From Bin87 sp965232895 (GTDB lineage Bacteria; Chloroflexota; Dehalococcoidia; Lucifugimonadales; UBA3495), in NCBI GenBank assembly GCA_965232895.1, contig OZ247430.1:2914001-2978000 (forward strand): DNA of 64,000 nt, written 5' to 3'. Of this stretch, positions 1 through 8,311 are shown one piece after another. Every line of letters starts with the position of its first letter. Position 1 is the stretch's first letter. The position numbers and the translations under genes were made by a program. The notes beneath the pieces are model-generated. The model saw only the letters and a program-made list of their open reading frames with translations. It did not search any database and was not told where the DNA came from.

Positions 1-30
1 GTTCAGCTGCCGCTCAATTCCCGTCATCAT
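1..30 (-). CDS. Start of an unidentified gene cut by the window edge
   Basis: On the minus strand an AGGAGG sequence sits just upstream of two adjacent ATG codons (28-30 and 25-27), overlapping the TGA of the DUF4058 gene in an ATGA arrangement. Only about ten codons are visible, so no product can be named. The overlap suggests translational coupling with the DUF4058 gene. Confidence 0.4.
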   Translation of the reverse strand, partial: MMTGIERQLN

Positions 31-854
31 GCCCTCCTGTTACTCGCCACCAACCCCGCCACCCGTTCCTTCACCCACTCGCCCGCCTCCCCCTCAAACG
101 CCGGCCCCGGCGGCGGTTCGCCATAGCGCGCTTCCTGGTTGTAGCGGGCGGTGTGGTGGAGACGGTCAACGATGGCGCTCAGGTCCACCTCGGGCGCTTG
201 CGCCTCGTCTTCGGACAGCAGCGGCAGCGTGAACTTGGGGATCCGCTGCCTGACCATGAAGGGGTATAACAAGGCCCCGGGGCTCTCCACGCCACGGCAC
301 ACCAGGATACGGTAATCGCTGGACGGCGGCGGCGTTTCCAGCGGCATCGGTTCCCAGCCGCGCAGCAGGTCTATCTCCACCAGGTTGACCAGTCCGCCGA
401 CTATCGCCTCGCGCTTGCGGATATACCGGCGGCGACCCTCCCCCGGCCGCTTGTTGGTAGGGGACAGTACCTCAACCACCGTGACCAGCTCCCGCTCTGG
501 AACCGTTTCCACTCGCAGCCAAAGCACATTGACCTCGCGAGGCATTCTCACCCTTACCGACACGGCCTCATCCGGCGGAGCGGCAATCGCGGCGGCCGTA
601 TCCCCGCCGGCCGGCGCAACGAAGGGAGATTCCCTGGTCACCAGCGCGTCGGGGATCACGAGATTCAACTCAGACGCAGCTCCGAAGGGCTCTTCGACCT
701 CCACCCGTCGTTGCAGGGCAATGCGATAATTGTCCGGCAGCTGCGGTCCCAGAACATCGCGCAGCTGTCCAATTAATCCATTGTGAAAGTCCGGCCAGAG
801 ATCCGGGCTTTCCAGGTAAGGATTCATCCCCGGGAACGGGTTGTCGTACTTCAT
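27..854 (-). CDS. DUF4058 family protein
   Basis: A 275-residue protein beginning with the family's typical opening (FPGMNPYLE followed by PDLWPDFHN). DUF4058 proteins are of unknown biochemical role and are common in cyanobacteria, Planctomycetes and Chloroflexota, often near Uma2-type nuclease genes. A basic, proline-poor central region includes VVEVLSPTNKR, resembling the VVEVLSPS/K core of PD-(D/E)XK-like folds, so a nuclease-like fold is possible. It overlaps the next minus-strand gene at its 3' end. Family membership is firm; function is unknown. Confidence 0.85.
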   Translation of the reverse strand: MKYDNPFPGMNPYLESPDLWPDFHNGLIGQLRDVLGPQLPDNYRIALQRRVEVEEPFGAASELNLVIPDALVTRESPFVAPAGGDTAAAIAAPPDEAVSVRVRMPREVNVLWLRVETVPERELVTVVEVLSPTNKRPGEGRRRYIRKREAIVGGLVNLVEIDLLRGWEPMPLETPPPSSDYRILVCRGVESPGALLYPFMVRQRIPKFTLPLLSEDEAQAPEVDLSAIVDRLHHTARYNQEARYGEPPPGPAFEGEAGEWVKERVAGLVASNRRA

Positions 855-899
855 GCCGGCCTATCCCCTCGGGTCGCCGCCAGCCCGGACGCCATGGGC

Positions 900-1325
900 T
901 TACCCGCCCCGACGCCGCTTGTGCTGCCGCAGGATGCAGTCGTCCATGATCACGCCCAGCCCGGCATCCCGCGCTCGCTCCGCCGCCGCCTGGTCAACCA
1001 CCCCGTCCTGCATCCAGACGTACCGCGCCCCGATGCTCACGGCGTCGTCCGTGACGGCCCCGGCGAACTCGCTGCGCCGGAACACGTCCACCAGGTCGAT
1101 GCTCAACCCCTCGGCCTGCGCCGCCGCCCGCGCTGCGTCCAGGTCGTCATAGGACCGCTCGCCCAGCACTGTGGAGCCCTTCAGCGCCGGGTTCACCGGA
1201 ATGATCCGGTAGCCCTGCGATTGCATATACGCGGTAACCCCGTGGCTGGCCCGCGCCGGATTGTCCGACAGGCCCACCACCGCAATGGTCTTCACGCTGT
1301 CCAGAATCTCATCAATCAAGTCCAT
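900..1325 (-). CDS. CoA-binding domain protein (YccU-like)
   Basis: 141 residues forming a single Rossmann CoA-binding domain. The N-terminal nucleotide-binding strand and turn read IAVVGLSDNPAR (about residues 14-25), followed by GYRIIPVNP and a later VWMQDGVVD segment, as in the YccU/succinyl-CoA-synthetase-alpha-like small CoA-binding proteins. These are cytoplasmic and poorly characterised; they bind CoA or acyl-CoA but carry no ligase domain. The gene ends about 45 bases before the DUF4058 start, so co-transcription is possible. Confidence 0.85.
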   Translation of the reverse strand: MDLIDEILDSVKTIAVVGLSDNPARASHGVTAYMQSQGYRIIPVNPALKGSTVLGERSYDDLDAARAAAQAEGLSIDLVDVFRRSEFAGAVTDDAVSIGARYVWMQDGVVDQAAAERARDAGLGVIMDDCILRQHKRRRGG

Positions 1326-1336
1326 AACTTTTCCTC

Positions 1337-1413
1337 ACATCGATATACAGGATGAACAGGATTTCAAGATTGTCATCTGCCAGATCAATCCTGTCCATCC
1401 TGTTCATCGATGT
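1337..1413. repeat. Imperfect inverted repeat (CAGGATGAACAGGAT type)
   Basis: Arms at about 1337-1363 and 1384-1413 are near-perfect reverse complements (each contains CATCGAT and CAGGATG.ACAGGAT) around a 20-base loop. It lies between two minus-strand genes and resembles the dispersed intergenic palindromes common in many bacterial genomes. It may act as a terminator or be a mobile palindromic unit; only one copy is seen here. Confidence 0.7.
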
Positions 1414-1429
1414 AAAGGCTGATTTTCAG

Positions 1430-1804
1430 TCAGCGGCTTGCCGTGCTGTCGTTGGTGGTGATGGTGATGTGCCCCATGTAGCCGTTGGTCGTGGCGCCGT
1501 GCCAATGGTTCTCCCCGGCCTTGATCTGGACCACGTCGCCCACGCCCACGTGATGCTCTTCGGTCTCGTTGGCCACGATCCCGTTGCCCACGGTGATGAC
1601 CAGTATCTGGTCACTGCTGTGCACGTGCCATCCCGTCTGGGCGCCCTTCTCGAAGTTCACCACGCTGGCGTTGAAAAAGTCGCTCTCCCCCTCGGGGATG
1701 ATGGGCTGGCGCGTGCGATGCACGTCGCCGCCGGTCCATCCCGGTACCGCCGCCGCCGTTCCCAGCGGCACGTGCTCCACGTTCGCAATCCGTACTACGC
1801 GCAT
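1430..1804 (-). CDS. Cupin-domain protein
   Basis: 124 residues, a single small cupin barrel. Motif 1 is visible as GWHVHSSDQILVITVGNG and motif 2 as VGDVVQIKAGENHWHGA, giving the His and Glu ligands for one metal. Small cupins of this type are cytoplasmic and include carboxymuconolactone-decarboxylase-associated and dioxygenase-like proteins; the substrate cannot be told. It is followed by the intergenic inverted repeat and then by the CoA-binding gene. Confidence 0.8.
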   Translation of the reverse strand: MRVVRIANVEHVPLGTAAAVPGWTGGDVHRTRQPIIPEGESDFFNASVVNFEKGAQTGWHVHSSDQILVITVGNGIVANETEEHHVGVGDVVQIKAGENHWHGATTNGYMGHITITTNDSTASR

Positions 1805-1838
1805 AGTTCAGCCTCCTGGTGTTGTGGTTGTGTTGGTT

Positions 1839-2060
1839 TCAGGCGGAAATCGGTTGACGCAACTGCTCGATCAACTCCGCGTCCGTGTCGAACTCCAGCT
1901 CCAGCAGCCCGCGTGCGATGTTGTGGGCCACCCGTCGATCTTCATCGTCGCCGGTGGCCAGCAATTCCCGAATGCCTTTTACGGTTTCATCACGCAGTGC
2001 CGGACTGCGCTTGATCCGGTGGCGCGCCCCGACTTTCCAGTCTTCCGATCTCGGACCCAT
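1839..2060 (-). CDS. Antitoxin-like partner, TA copy 1
   Basis: 73 residues starting at MGPRSEDW; this start is chosen because GGAGCG lies just upstream and the two paralogues start at the same point. The N-terminus resembles the leading part of HigA-like 'addiction module antidote' proteins, but no helix-turn-helix follows; instead all three copies end in the shared tail ELEFDTD.EL..QLRQPISA. The gene starts 10 bases after the toxin gene stops. Antitoxin function is inferred from position. Confidence 0.6.
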   Translation of the reverse strand: MGPRSEDWKVGARHRIKRSPALRDETVKGIRELLATGDDEDRRVAHNIARGLLELEFDTDAELIEQLRQPISA

Positions 2061-2070
2061 CTCGCGCTCC

Positions 2071-2391
2071 TTATCTCGCACCAGCTTTGTAATCCGCCCA
2101 ACGTACTCTTGATGCGACGATATCGCTGCGTTGGTCGCTCTTGTCCCCACCACCCAACAGTATAATCAGCGTCGGCCCGTCCCACGCGAAGTAAATCCGA
2201 TAACCAGGCCCGAAGTGAACTCGTCGTTCGATGACCCCGTCGCCGACCCCTCGAGTGTCGCCAAAATTGCCTGCGGACATGCGGGCCAGTACGTGGTGGA
2301 TTCGATTCTGAGCCGACGCCGGCAAGCCATCCAACCAACGGTCAAACGGGCTCCGGTCCCGATAGTCCAAGTATGCCCGAACTTCCGGCAT
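2071..2391 (-). CDS. RelE/ParE superfamily toxin (HigB/Gp49-like), TA copy 1
   Basis: 106 residues with the hallmark layout of the PF05973-type addiction-module killer proteins: an N-terminal strand (MPEVRAYLDYRDRSPF..WLDGL), the GNFGD.RGVGDGVIE segment, FGPGYRIYFAWDG and LLGGGDKSDQRSDI. Members are ribosome-associated mRNA interferases or related toxins. The gene precedes its partner, the toxin-first order typical of HigBA. This is the most downstream of three tandem modules read on the minus strand. Confidence 0.85.
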   Translation of the reverse strand: MPEVRAYLDYRDRSPFDRWLDGLPASAQNRIHHVLARMSAGNFGDTRGVGDGVIERRVHFGPGYRIYFAWDGPTLIILLGGGDKSDQRSDIVASRVRWADYKAGAR

Positions 2392-2429
2392 ACCGCCATT
2401 CCAGCACTGGACCCCTACTGCATTTCACG

Positions 2430-2648
2430 TCAGGCGGAAATAGGCTGCCGCAACTGCTTCAGCAACTCCACGTCCGTGTCGAACTCCAGCTCCAGCAGCC
2501 CGCGTGCGATGTTGTGGGCCACTCGTCGATCTTCATCGTCGCCGGTGGCCAGAAGCTCCTTTACGCCTTCCACGGTGAGCGCGAAGTACTCCGGGTCGCG
2601 TTTGACCGCGCGACGTTCTGCGATTTTCCAATCTTCAGACAACGGCAT
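2430..2648 (-). CDS. Antitoxin-like partner, TA copy 2
   Basis: 72 residues (MPLSEDWKIAERR at the start), closely related to the partners of copies 1 and 3, with the same LLATGDDEDRRVAHNIARG core and LRQPISA terminus. It starts 2 bases after the stop of its toxin, so the two are probably translationally coupled. No DNA-binding motif is recognisable, which is unusual for a HigA-type antitoxin. Confidence 0.6.
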   Translation of the reverse strand: MPLSEDWKIAERRAVKRDPEYFALTVEGVKELLATGDDEDRRVAHNIARGLLELEFDTDVELLKQLRQPISA

Positions 2649-2650
2649 CG

Positions 2651-2980
2651 TTACCTCCTCGCGCTTTCCGCATTTTGTAGTCTCTCCATCGTCCCCGGGC
2701 TCTTAGGTATGTCATCGCGTTGAGCGCTCTTGTCGCCTCCGCCAAGCAGAATTGCGAGGTCCGGACCATCCCAAGCAAAGTAAATCCGGTAACCTGGCCC
2801 AAAGTCGGCGCGGCGTTCAATCACTCCTTCGCCGACGGCGCGAACATCGCCAAAATTTCCCTCGGCCATTCTGCCCAGTATCTGTTGGATGCGGCGGCGC
2901 ATCGTTGGAGACAGACCATCCATCCAGAGGCTGAACAAGTTCCGCCCCCGGTAATCCAAATACGCCCGAACTTCCGGCAT
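2651..2980 (-). CDS. RelE/ParE superfamily toxin (HigB/Gp49-like), TA copy 2
   Basis: 109 residues, a paralogue of the copy-1 toxin (shared FGPGYRIYFAWDGP and ILLGGGDKS.QRDDI) with an intact start (ATG at 2978-2980) and reading frame. The same family description applies: small RelE-fold toxin of an HigBA-like module. It lies between modules 1 and 3 on the minus strand and is probably functional as judged by its intact motifs. Confidence 0.85.
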   Translation of the reverse strand: MPEVRAYLDYRGRNLFSLWMDGLSPTMRRRIQQILGRMAEGNFGDVRAVGEGVIERRADFGPGYRIYFAWDGPDLAILLGGGDKSAQRDDIPKSPGTMERLQNAESARR

Positions 2981-3081
2981 GCCGCCATTCTAGCGCCGGC
3001 CTTTCTTAGCCATAGATCCTCTACTGTCATCGATCCTCGGTGGAGGTGCGGTACGCCCGGCTGTTTTTGGTTTGGTCAGTG

Positions 3082-3306
3082 TCAGGCGGAAATCGGTTGC
3101 CGCAACTGCTCGATCAGCTCCACATCCGTGTCGAACTCCAACTCCAGCAGCCCGCGGGCCATGCGGTGAGCCACGCGGCGGTCTTCGTCGCTGCCGGTAG
3201 CGAGCAGTTCTTGTATATCCTCCGCAATCCCGACGCGCAATTCGGGGCTGCGCTTAATCAATTCCCGCGCTCCGATTTTCCAGTCTTCCGACCGCGGCAT
3301 GGTCAT
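3082..3306 (-). CDS. Antitoxin-like partner, TA copy 3
   Basis: 74 residues (or 72 from the second ATG, MPRSEDWK). It keeps the family's full sequence, including LLATGSDEDRRVAHRMARG and LRQPISA, although its toxin gene has decayed. An intact antitoxin beside a dead toxin is the pattern expected when loss of toxin is neutral. It could also protect against the two neighbouring toxins. Confidence 0.6.
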   Translation of the reverse strand: MTMPRSEDWKIGARELIKRSPELRVGIAEDIQELLATGSDEDRRVAHRMARGLLELEFDTDVELIEQLRQPISA

Positions 3307-3318
3307 ATTCGATACCCC

Positions 3319-3634
3319 TCATCGATTTTGGTGCTCATGCCAGCGTTCTTTGGCTATAGCGATGTCGCTGCGTTGGCTGCTCTTGTCCCCGCCTCCCAGC
3401 AGGACGATCAGCGTCGGGCCATCCCAAGCGAAGGTAAATCCGATAACCGGGGCCGAAATCGGCCTGACGCTCAATGACGCCTTCCCCTACGCTCCTGACA
3501 TCACCCAGATTCCCCTCTTCCATTCGTGCCACTATCCGAAGAATGCGACGTTGTACCTGCCAGGAAAGCTCTTCCAGCCACAAATAGAAGGGTCGTCGCC
3601 CCCTACGGTCGGCATAAGCGCGAACTTCCGGTAT
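3319..3634 (-). pseudogene. Decayed HigB-like toxin, TA copy 3
   Basis: Alignment by eye with copies 1 and 2 shows the full toxin (IPEVRAYADRR... through LLGGGDKSSQRSDI) but with two lesions. The start codon reads ATA (3632-3634) where the other copies have ATG, and one extra base near 3431 shifts the frame after FGPGYRIY; the correct frame resumes and ends at a TGA at 3319-3321. Both lesions make a functional product unlikely unless an alternative start and frameshift are used. Confidence 0.8.
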
Positions 3635-3660
3635 AGCGCCATTTTAGTACCCGGCTCCAT

Positions 3661-3690
3661 CGCCGCAGGCGCACTGTAGCGCCTGCGGCA
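3661..3690 (-). terminator. Hairpin after the SMP-30 gene
   Basis: GCCGCAGGCGC (3662-3672) and GCGCCTGCGGC (3679-3689) form an 11-bp perfect stem with a 6-base loop, just downstream of the SMP-30 gene on the minus strand. There is no clear U tract, so termination is inferred. Confidence 0.55.
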
Positions 3691-3704
3691 ATCTGATGTA
3701 GGCC

Positions 3705-4607
3705 CTACTTCACCGGAACCGGAATCCCGGCGACCTTGATCGGCACGCTGCCCACGGTATTCCGGCTGGTAAAGTACAGCGTCTTCCAGTCGGACCCGCC
3801 GAAGCACAGGTTCGTCGTCGCCGGCTGCCCGTGCACCACGATGCCCAGGGTCTCGCCGCCCGCGTTCATGACGTGCAGGCCGCCCGCGCCGCCGCAGTAC
3901 ACGTTGCCCTCAACGTCCACCTTCATCCCGTCCGGCACGCCCTCGCGCTCGCCGCGCAGGTCCTTGAACAGCCGGTCCGACGCCAGGGCGACCGACCCGT
4001 CGTCCTGCACGTCAAAGGCGCGGATGATGCCCCGACGCGAGTCGTTGATGTAGAGAACCGTCTCGTCCGGATTGAAGGCCAGCCCGTTGGGTACCACGAA
4101 GTCAGACACCAGCAGCGTCAGCGTGCCCAGGTCCGGCGAAATGCGGTACACGCCCGAGATGGTCTGCTCCCACTGCTCCCGCGGCCGCCGGAACGTCCAC
4201 GGGTCGGTGAAGTAGATGCTGCCGTCCGACTTGACCACCACGTCGTTGGGCCGGTTCAGCTGCCGACCCTGGAACTGGTTGGCCAGCACGGTGGTCGACC
4301 CGTCATGCTCCAGCCGGCTGACCCGCCGGCCGTCGTGCTCTGCGGCGATCAGCCGACCCTGCTGGTCGCGGGTCAAGCCGTTGTGCCGGTTCACCGGCTC
4401 GGCCTCCACGGTCACGCCCGAGCCGGGGGTGTACCGCATGCGCCGGTTGTTATGGATGTCGCTGAACAGCAGGTAGCCGCCGTCGCTCCACCACAGCGGA
4501 CCTTCAGCAGGGCCTTCCCCGCCTCCGAACCCCGACCCGTGTTCCTCGATGGGTGCGTCGGTGTCGATGATGGCGTCCAGGGCGGAAGACAACTTTTCGA
4601 TAGGCAT
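3705..4607 (-). CDS. SMP-30/gluconolactonase/LRE family protein
   Basis: 300 residues of six-bladed beta-propeller type. Recognisable segments are GPAEGPLWWSDGGYLLFSDI near the N-terminus (with the metal-binding Glu), RPNDVVVKSDGSIYFTDP (with the conserved Asn-Asp), VVPNGLAFNPDE and YINDSRRG. The family hydrolyses sugar lactones or organophosphates using one divalent metal. No signal peptide is seen. It stands alone, with a terminator-like hairpin downstream. Substrate is unknown. Confidence 0.9.
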   Translation of the reverse strand: MPIEKLSSALDAIIDTDAPIEEHGSGFGGGEGPAEGPLWWSDGGYLLFSDIHNNRRMRYTPGSGVTVEAEPVNRHNGLTRDQQGRLIAAEHDGRRVSRLEHDGSTTVLANQFQGRQLNRPNDVVVKSDGSIYFTDPWTFRRPREQWEQTISGVYRISPDLGTLTLLVSDFVVPNGLAFNPDETVLYINDSRRGIIRAFDVQDDGSVALASDRLFKDLRGEREGVPDGMKVDVEGNVYCGGAGGLHVMNAGGETLGIVVHGQPATTNLCFGGSDWKTLYFTSRNTVGSVPIKVAGIPVPVK

Positions 4608-5096
4608 AAGTGCGCCTCCTGTTGTGTCCGGCGTCCGTTCCGGCGGACCGGTGACGTCCGGGATACTGACGTAGCTCGCGGCGCCATTGTATGCCCGCCA
4701 ATCGGGCCGCGCAAACCACCCGGGAACCGGCGCCCGCGCCTCACCGCCTCACGCGTGCCCAGTTCCACCGGAACCGTCATTGCGAGCGCAGCGCGGCAAT
4801 CTCGTTGGGGATAGGAACACTGCTGCGGGCACGAGATCGCCGCGTCGCTTCTCTCCTCGCGATGACAATATGCGCACGCCCGGCGATGACACAATGCGCA
4901 CGCCTGCGCTTCACCGCCCCTTGCTTTGTCCCGCAGACGCCCGGGCCGATGACACTATATCTGTCTCCCGATTATATTGCGCCATTGACGGTCGAGATAA
5001 GATACTTGCAATGCCGTACCGGCGGATGGCGACTACTCAGCGCTTTCCCAGATCGGGACGACCATAGCGCCACACGTCTAATTTGGAGCGCGACCC
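4608..5096. other. Intergenic region with a palindromic repeat
   Basis: No convincing gene. It contains the REP-like inverted repeat at 4776-4866 and a short direct repeat (CGATGACA..ATGCGCACGCC) starting near 4860 and 4883. It separates the divergently read SMP-30 gene and permease gene, so promoters for both must lie here. Confidence 0.6.
4776..4866. repeat. REP-like inverted repeat
   Basis: The left arm GTCATTGCGAGCGCAGCG and the right arm (the complement of GTCATCGCGAGGAGAGAAGC, ending near 4866) plus inner CGGCAATCTCG/CGAGATCGCCG form a large imperfect hairpin. The GTCATTGCGAG... family is a widespread intergenic palindrome. One copy is present in this window. Confidence 0.7.
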
Positions 5097-6836
5097 TTGG
5101 CTACTCCACCGGTGAACCCGCACATCCGCTACGAACCGGATGAACACCCTCCCCCCCTGCTCACCGCCGGCGCCGGCCTCCAGGCTGCTCTGCTGACCAT
5201 CGGCGGGATCATCCTGAGCATAGTTATCGTCTTTCGCATCGCTGAACAGCCCGCAGCCTACATCGCCTGGGGCGTCTTCGCCGCTCTGCTCATCAGCGGA
5301 ATCACAACCATCATCCAGGGAGCCCGCATCTGGCGCATCGGCGCCGGGCACATCCTGGTGATGGGCACCTCCGGCGCTTTCTTCGCCGTGTGCGCCGCCG
5401 CGCTCATTGAAGGCGGTCCCGCCCTCATGGCCAGCCTCGTCGTCGTGTCCGCCCTGTTCCAGTTCGCCCTGGCCGCCCGCCTGTCTGTCCTCCGCGGCAT
5501 CTTCACTCCGGTCGTCTCCGGAACCGTGATCATGCTCATCGCCGCCACCATCATGCCCATCGTGTTCGAGATGCTCAGCGACGCCCCGGAAGGCACCGCC
5601 CCCGTCGCGCCTCCCCTGGTTGCGGTGGTCACCATTCTGGTCATCGTCGTCCTGGTCCTCCGCGCCCCCGCCTCCTGGCGATTGTGGTCGCCGGTCGTCG
5701 GCATCATCGTCGGCTGCGCGATATCCGCTCCCTTCGGAATGTATGACGTACAGCACGTGAAGGATGCCCCCTGGGTTGGCATCCCATTTAGCGCCTGGCC
5801 CGGCTTCGACTTCACTCCCGGCGTGGAGTTCTGGGCCCTGCTCCCCGCCTTCATCGTCGTCACCTTCGTCGGCGCCATCGAAACCATCGGCGACGGCGTC
5901 GCTATTCAGCGTGTCTCCCGCCGCCGTCCCTCGGCCACCGACTACCGCGTCGTACAGGGCGCCCTCAACGCCGACGGCGTGGGGAACTTCCTCTCCGGTC
6001 TTGCCGGCACCCTGCCCAATACCACCTACTCCACCAGCATCTCCCTGGCCGAGGTCACCGGAATCGCCGCCCGCCGCGTCGGCATCGTGGTCGGGGTCAT
6101 CTTCATCCTCCTGGCCTTCTTCCCCAAGGTGGCCGCACTGCTCATTGCCGTGCCGTCGCCTGTGGTTGCCGCCTACGCGGGCATCCTCATTTCCCTCCTC
6201 TTCATCCAGGGTATGCGCATCATCGTCCAGGACGGCCTCGACCACCGCAAAGCCACCATCGCCGGGGTTGCCTTCTGGACTGGAGTCGGATTTCAGAACG
6301 GCGTCATCTTCCCCCAGTTGCTGGGCGATGGCTTCGTGGGCGTCCTTCTCAACAATGGCATGACCTCCGGCGCCATCGTCGCCGTTGCGCTGACCGCCCT
6401 GGTCGATCTCAGCAAGCCCCGTCGCCGCCGCCTGCGCATCCCCCTGGATGATGACGCGCCTCAGCAGGTGGACGACTTCCTCCGCGCCTTCGCCTCGCGC
6501 GTCAACTGGAACGGCGACGCTGCCGACCGCCTCGCCGCCGCCGGCGAGGAGACCCTGGTCATCCTCTCGCAAAGCGACGACGACTCCGAACCGGACGATT
6601 CCCCTCGCCGGCTCGCCGTCAGCGCCCGTCGCGAGGGCAGCAACGTGGACCTGGAGTTCATCTCCTCCCTCGAGGGCGAAAACGTCGAAGATCGCCTCAC
6701 CTACCTCAGCGCCCTGCCCCCGGTGCCCGACGACGGCGAGGTCTCCTACCGCCTCCTCCGCCACTACGCCTCCTCCGTCCGCCACCAGAAATACCACGGC
6801 CTCGACGTAGTAATCGTCAGCGTGGCTGCCGACTGA
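5097..6836 (+). CDS. NCS2-type nucleobase permease with C-terminal cytoplasmic domain
   Basis: 579 residues. The first 440 or so are a polytopic membrane protein of the xanthine/uracil permease family, with segments such as VMGTSGAFFAVCAAAL, FTPVVSGTVIMLIAATIMP, ATFVGAIETIGDG-like VTFVGAIETIGDGVAIQ and NFLSGLAGTLPNTTYSTS (the family's substrate-site helix). The last 130 residues are hydrophilic and resemble a degenerate histidine-kinase-like ATPase fold (AAGEETLVIL, later RLLRHYASSVRHQ). The start is TTG, chosen because GGAG lies 8 bases upstream and no ATG fits. It probably imports purines or pyrimidines by cation symport. Confidence 0.85.
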   Translation: MATPPVNPHIRYEPDEHPPPLLTAGAGLQAALLTIGGIILSIVIVFRIAEQPAAYIAWGVFAALLISGITTIIQGARIWRIGAGHILVMGTSGAFFAVCAAALIEGGPALMASLVVVSALFQFALAARLSVLRGIFTPVVSGTVIMLIAATIMPIVFEMLSDAPEGTAPVAPPLVAVVTILVIVVLVLRAPASWRLWSPVVGIIVGCAISAPFGMYDVQHVKDAPWVGIPFSAWPGFDFTPGVEFWALLPAFIVVTFVGAIETIGDGVAIQRVSRRRPSATDYRVVQGALNADGVGNFLSGLAGTLPNTTYSTSISLAEVTGIAARRVGIVVGVIFILLAFFPKVAALLIAVPSPVVAAYAGILISLLFIQGMRIIVQDGLDHRKATIAGVAFWTGVGFQNGVIFPQLLGDGFVGVLLNNGMTSGAIVAVALTALVDLSKPRRRRLRIPLDDDAPQQVDDFLRAFASRVNWNGDAADRLAAAGEETLVILSQSDDDSEPDDSPRRLAVSARREGSNVDLEFISSLEGENVEDRLTYLSALPPVPDDGEVSYRLLRHYASSVRHQKYHGLDVVIVSVAAD

Positions 6837-6886
6837 GCAACGCCCAAACGTCCGCAGTTTCGCATGCGGGAGACGTTGATAACGTA

Positions 6887-6908
6887 GGGGCGAATGATCA
6901 TTCGCCCC
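6887..6908. repeat. 22-bp palindrome, copy 1 (left flank of IS)
   Basis: A perfect palindrome of the form GGGGCGAAT....ATTCGCCCC abutting the left end of the insertion sequence. The identical palindrome occurs at the right end (8312-8333), and close relatives occur at 38589, 41496 and 42626. Confidence 0.9.
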
Positions 6909-8311
6909 ATAGGCATCAAGTTAAGGGAAGCTGCCGGTAAGATGGTGATTGCATTCCAATCAATCGCCACCGGAGCTTCCCATGAGCAGTGTACCAGAAG
7001 TTGCCCAGGCCATGAGCCGGGTTCTCACCGGAGTGGCCCAGCAGGCCGCCGCCGAGACGGGGCTGGTGCAACGGCGTTCCAAACTCACCGGTCCCGGCTT
7101 GGTGCAGACCCTGGTTTTCGGTTGGCTGGCCGACCCGGACGCCAGCCTCAGTTCGCTGACCCAGATGGCGGCCACGCTGGGGGTGACCATCAGTCCCCAG
7201 GGCCTGTTCCAGCGGTTCACGCCCCAAGGGGCGGAATGTCTGTACCGAGTTTTGCAAGAGGCTTTGGGTCAAGTTATTGACGCCGAACCGGTGGCGATTC
7301 CGCTACTGCGGCGCTTCACCGCCGTGTTGATCCAGGACAGCTCGGTCATCATGCTGCCCGACGGACTGAGCGAGGTCTGGGCCGGTTGCGGCGGCAGCGG
7401 TTCCTATGGACAGTCAGCCCTGAAACTACAGGTCCGGCTGGATTTGACCACTGTTTCTGATGCTGGGGCCTTTTCTGACTGATGGGCGAACCCCGGACAG
7501 CAATTCTGCGGTGCAGACGGCGCCGGTCCCAGCTGGCGCGCTGCGCATTGCCGACTTGGGGTATTACCGACTGGATACCTTCCGGGAATTGGCGGCGCAA
7601 GGGGGCTATTTCCTGTCTCGGTACAAAGCCGGAACCAAACTCTACCGGCATGATGGCGCGGAACTGGACCTGCGGAAGCTGCTGTCCACTCCGTCGGCAA
7701 CCGGCATTGACCGGCCGGTATTGCTGGGGCGCGCCCACCGCTTGCCTGTCCGCCTGCTGGCCGTCAAAGCGCCCCCAGAAGTGAGCGCCCAGCGGCGGCG
7801 GCAACTCAAAGACCACGCCCGCAAGAAAGGTCAGCAGCCCAGCAAAACCCGGTTGGCCTTATGCGACTGGACCATCTACGTTACCAACGCGCTCCCATCC
7901 CAGATCAGCCGAGATGAGGCAATGGTATTGGCGCGGGCGCGCTGGCAGATTGAACTGCTTTTCAAACTGTGGAAGCAACACGGAGGCATTGACCGCTGGC
8001 GCTCCGCCAATCCCTGGCGGATCCTCTGTGAGGTCTATGCCAAACTGACCGCCATGGTCATCCTGCACTGGACTTTGCTGACTGCGGTCTGGATGTACCC
8101 GGACCGAAGCCTGGTCAAGGCCGCCGCCGCCGTCCGTCGCTACGCCGTAATGCTGGCTACTGCCATGACCGGACTACTTACGGCAACCATGGTCATCGAG
8201 CAGATTGGCTTATGCCTGCGCGCCGGGTGTAGAATCCAGCGGCGTCGTCAACGCCCCGGGTCATATCAACTACTACTCGCCCTAACCGACGACGCTTAAC
8301 TTGATGCCTAT
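6909..8311 (+). mobile_element. IS4-family-like insertion sequence
   Basis: A 1,403-bp element with perfect 17-bp terminal inverted repeats, ATAGGCATCAAGTTAAG at 6909-6925 and its complement at 8295-8311. It encodes a DDE transposase of IS4 type in two overlapping frames. Both ends abut the same 22-bp palindrome, so insertion into or beside that palindrome duplicated it, or the palindrome half-sites belong to the element ends; the sequence alone cannot decide. Confidence 0.85.
6982..8299 (+). pseudogene. IS4-type transposase, frameshifted
   Basis: The first part (MSSVPEVAQAMSRVL to 7482) carries the N-terminal region and the first Asp region (VLIQDSSVIMLPD). The second part, open in the next frame from about 7460 to 8299, carries LTDGRTPD, ADLGYY and YVTNALP, and ends with the Glu region (ARWQIELLFKLWKQHGGIDRWRS). 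Going from the first to the second frame requires skipping one base between about 7455 and 7480. A -1 slip would not do it, so programmed frameshifting of the usual kind is unlikely and an inactivating deletion is the simpler reading. Confidence 0.8.

Noticed and set aside
5037..6797. Long open frame (586 codons) antisense to the permease
   Set aside because: It is acidic Gly/Asp/His-rich low-complexity sequence, a typical shadow of a GC-rich membrane-protein gene; the plus-strand frame has clear family motifs.
7455..7482. Programmed -1 frameshift in the IS transposase
   Set aside because: The second frame is reached by +1 (or -2), not -1, and there is no A6G/A7-type slippery run; a deletion is simpler.
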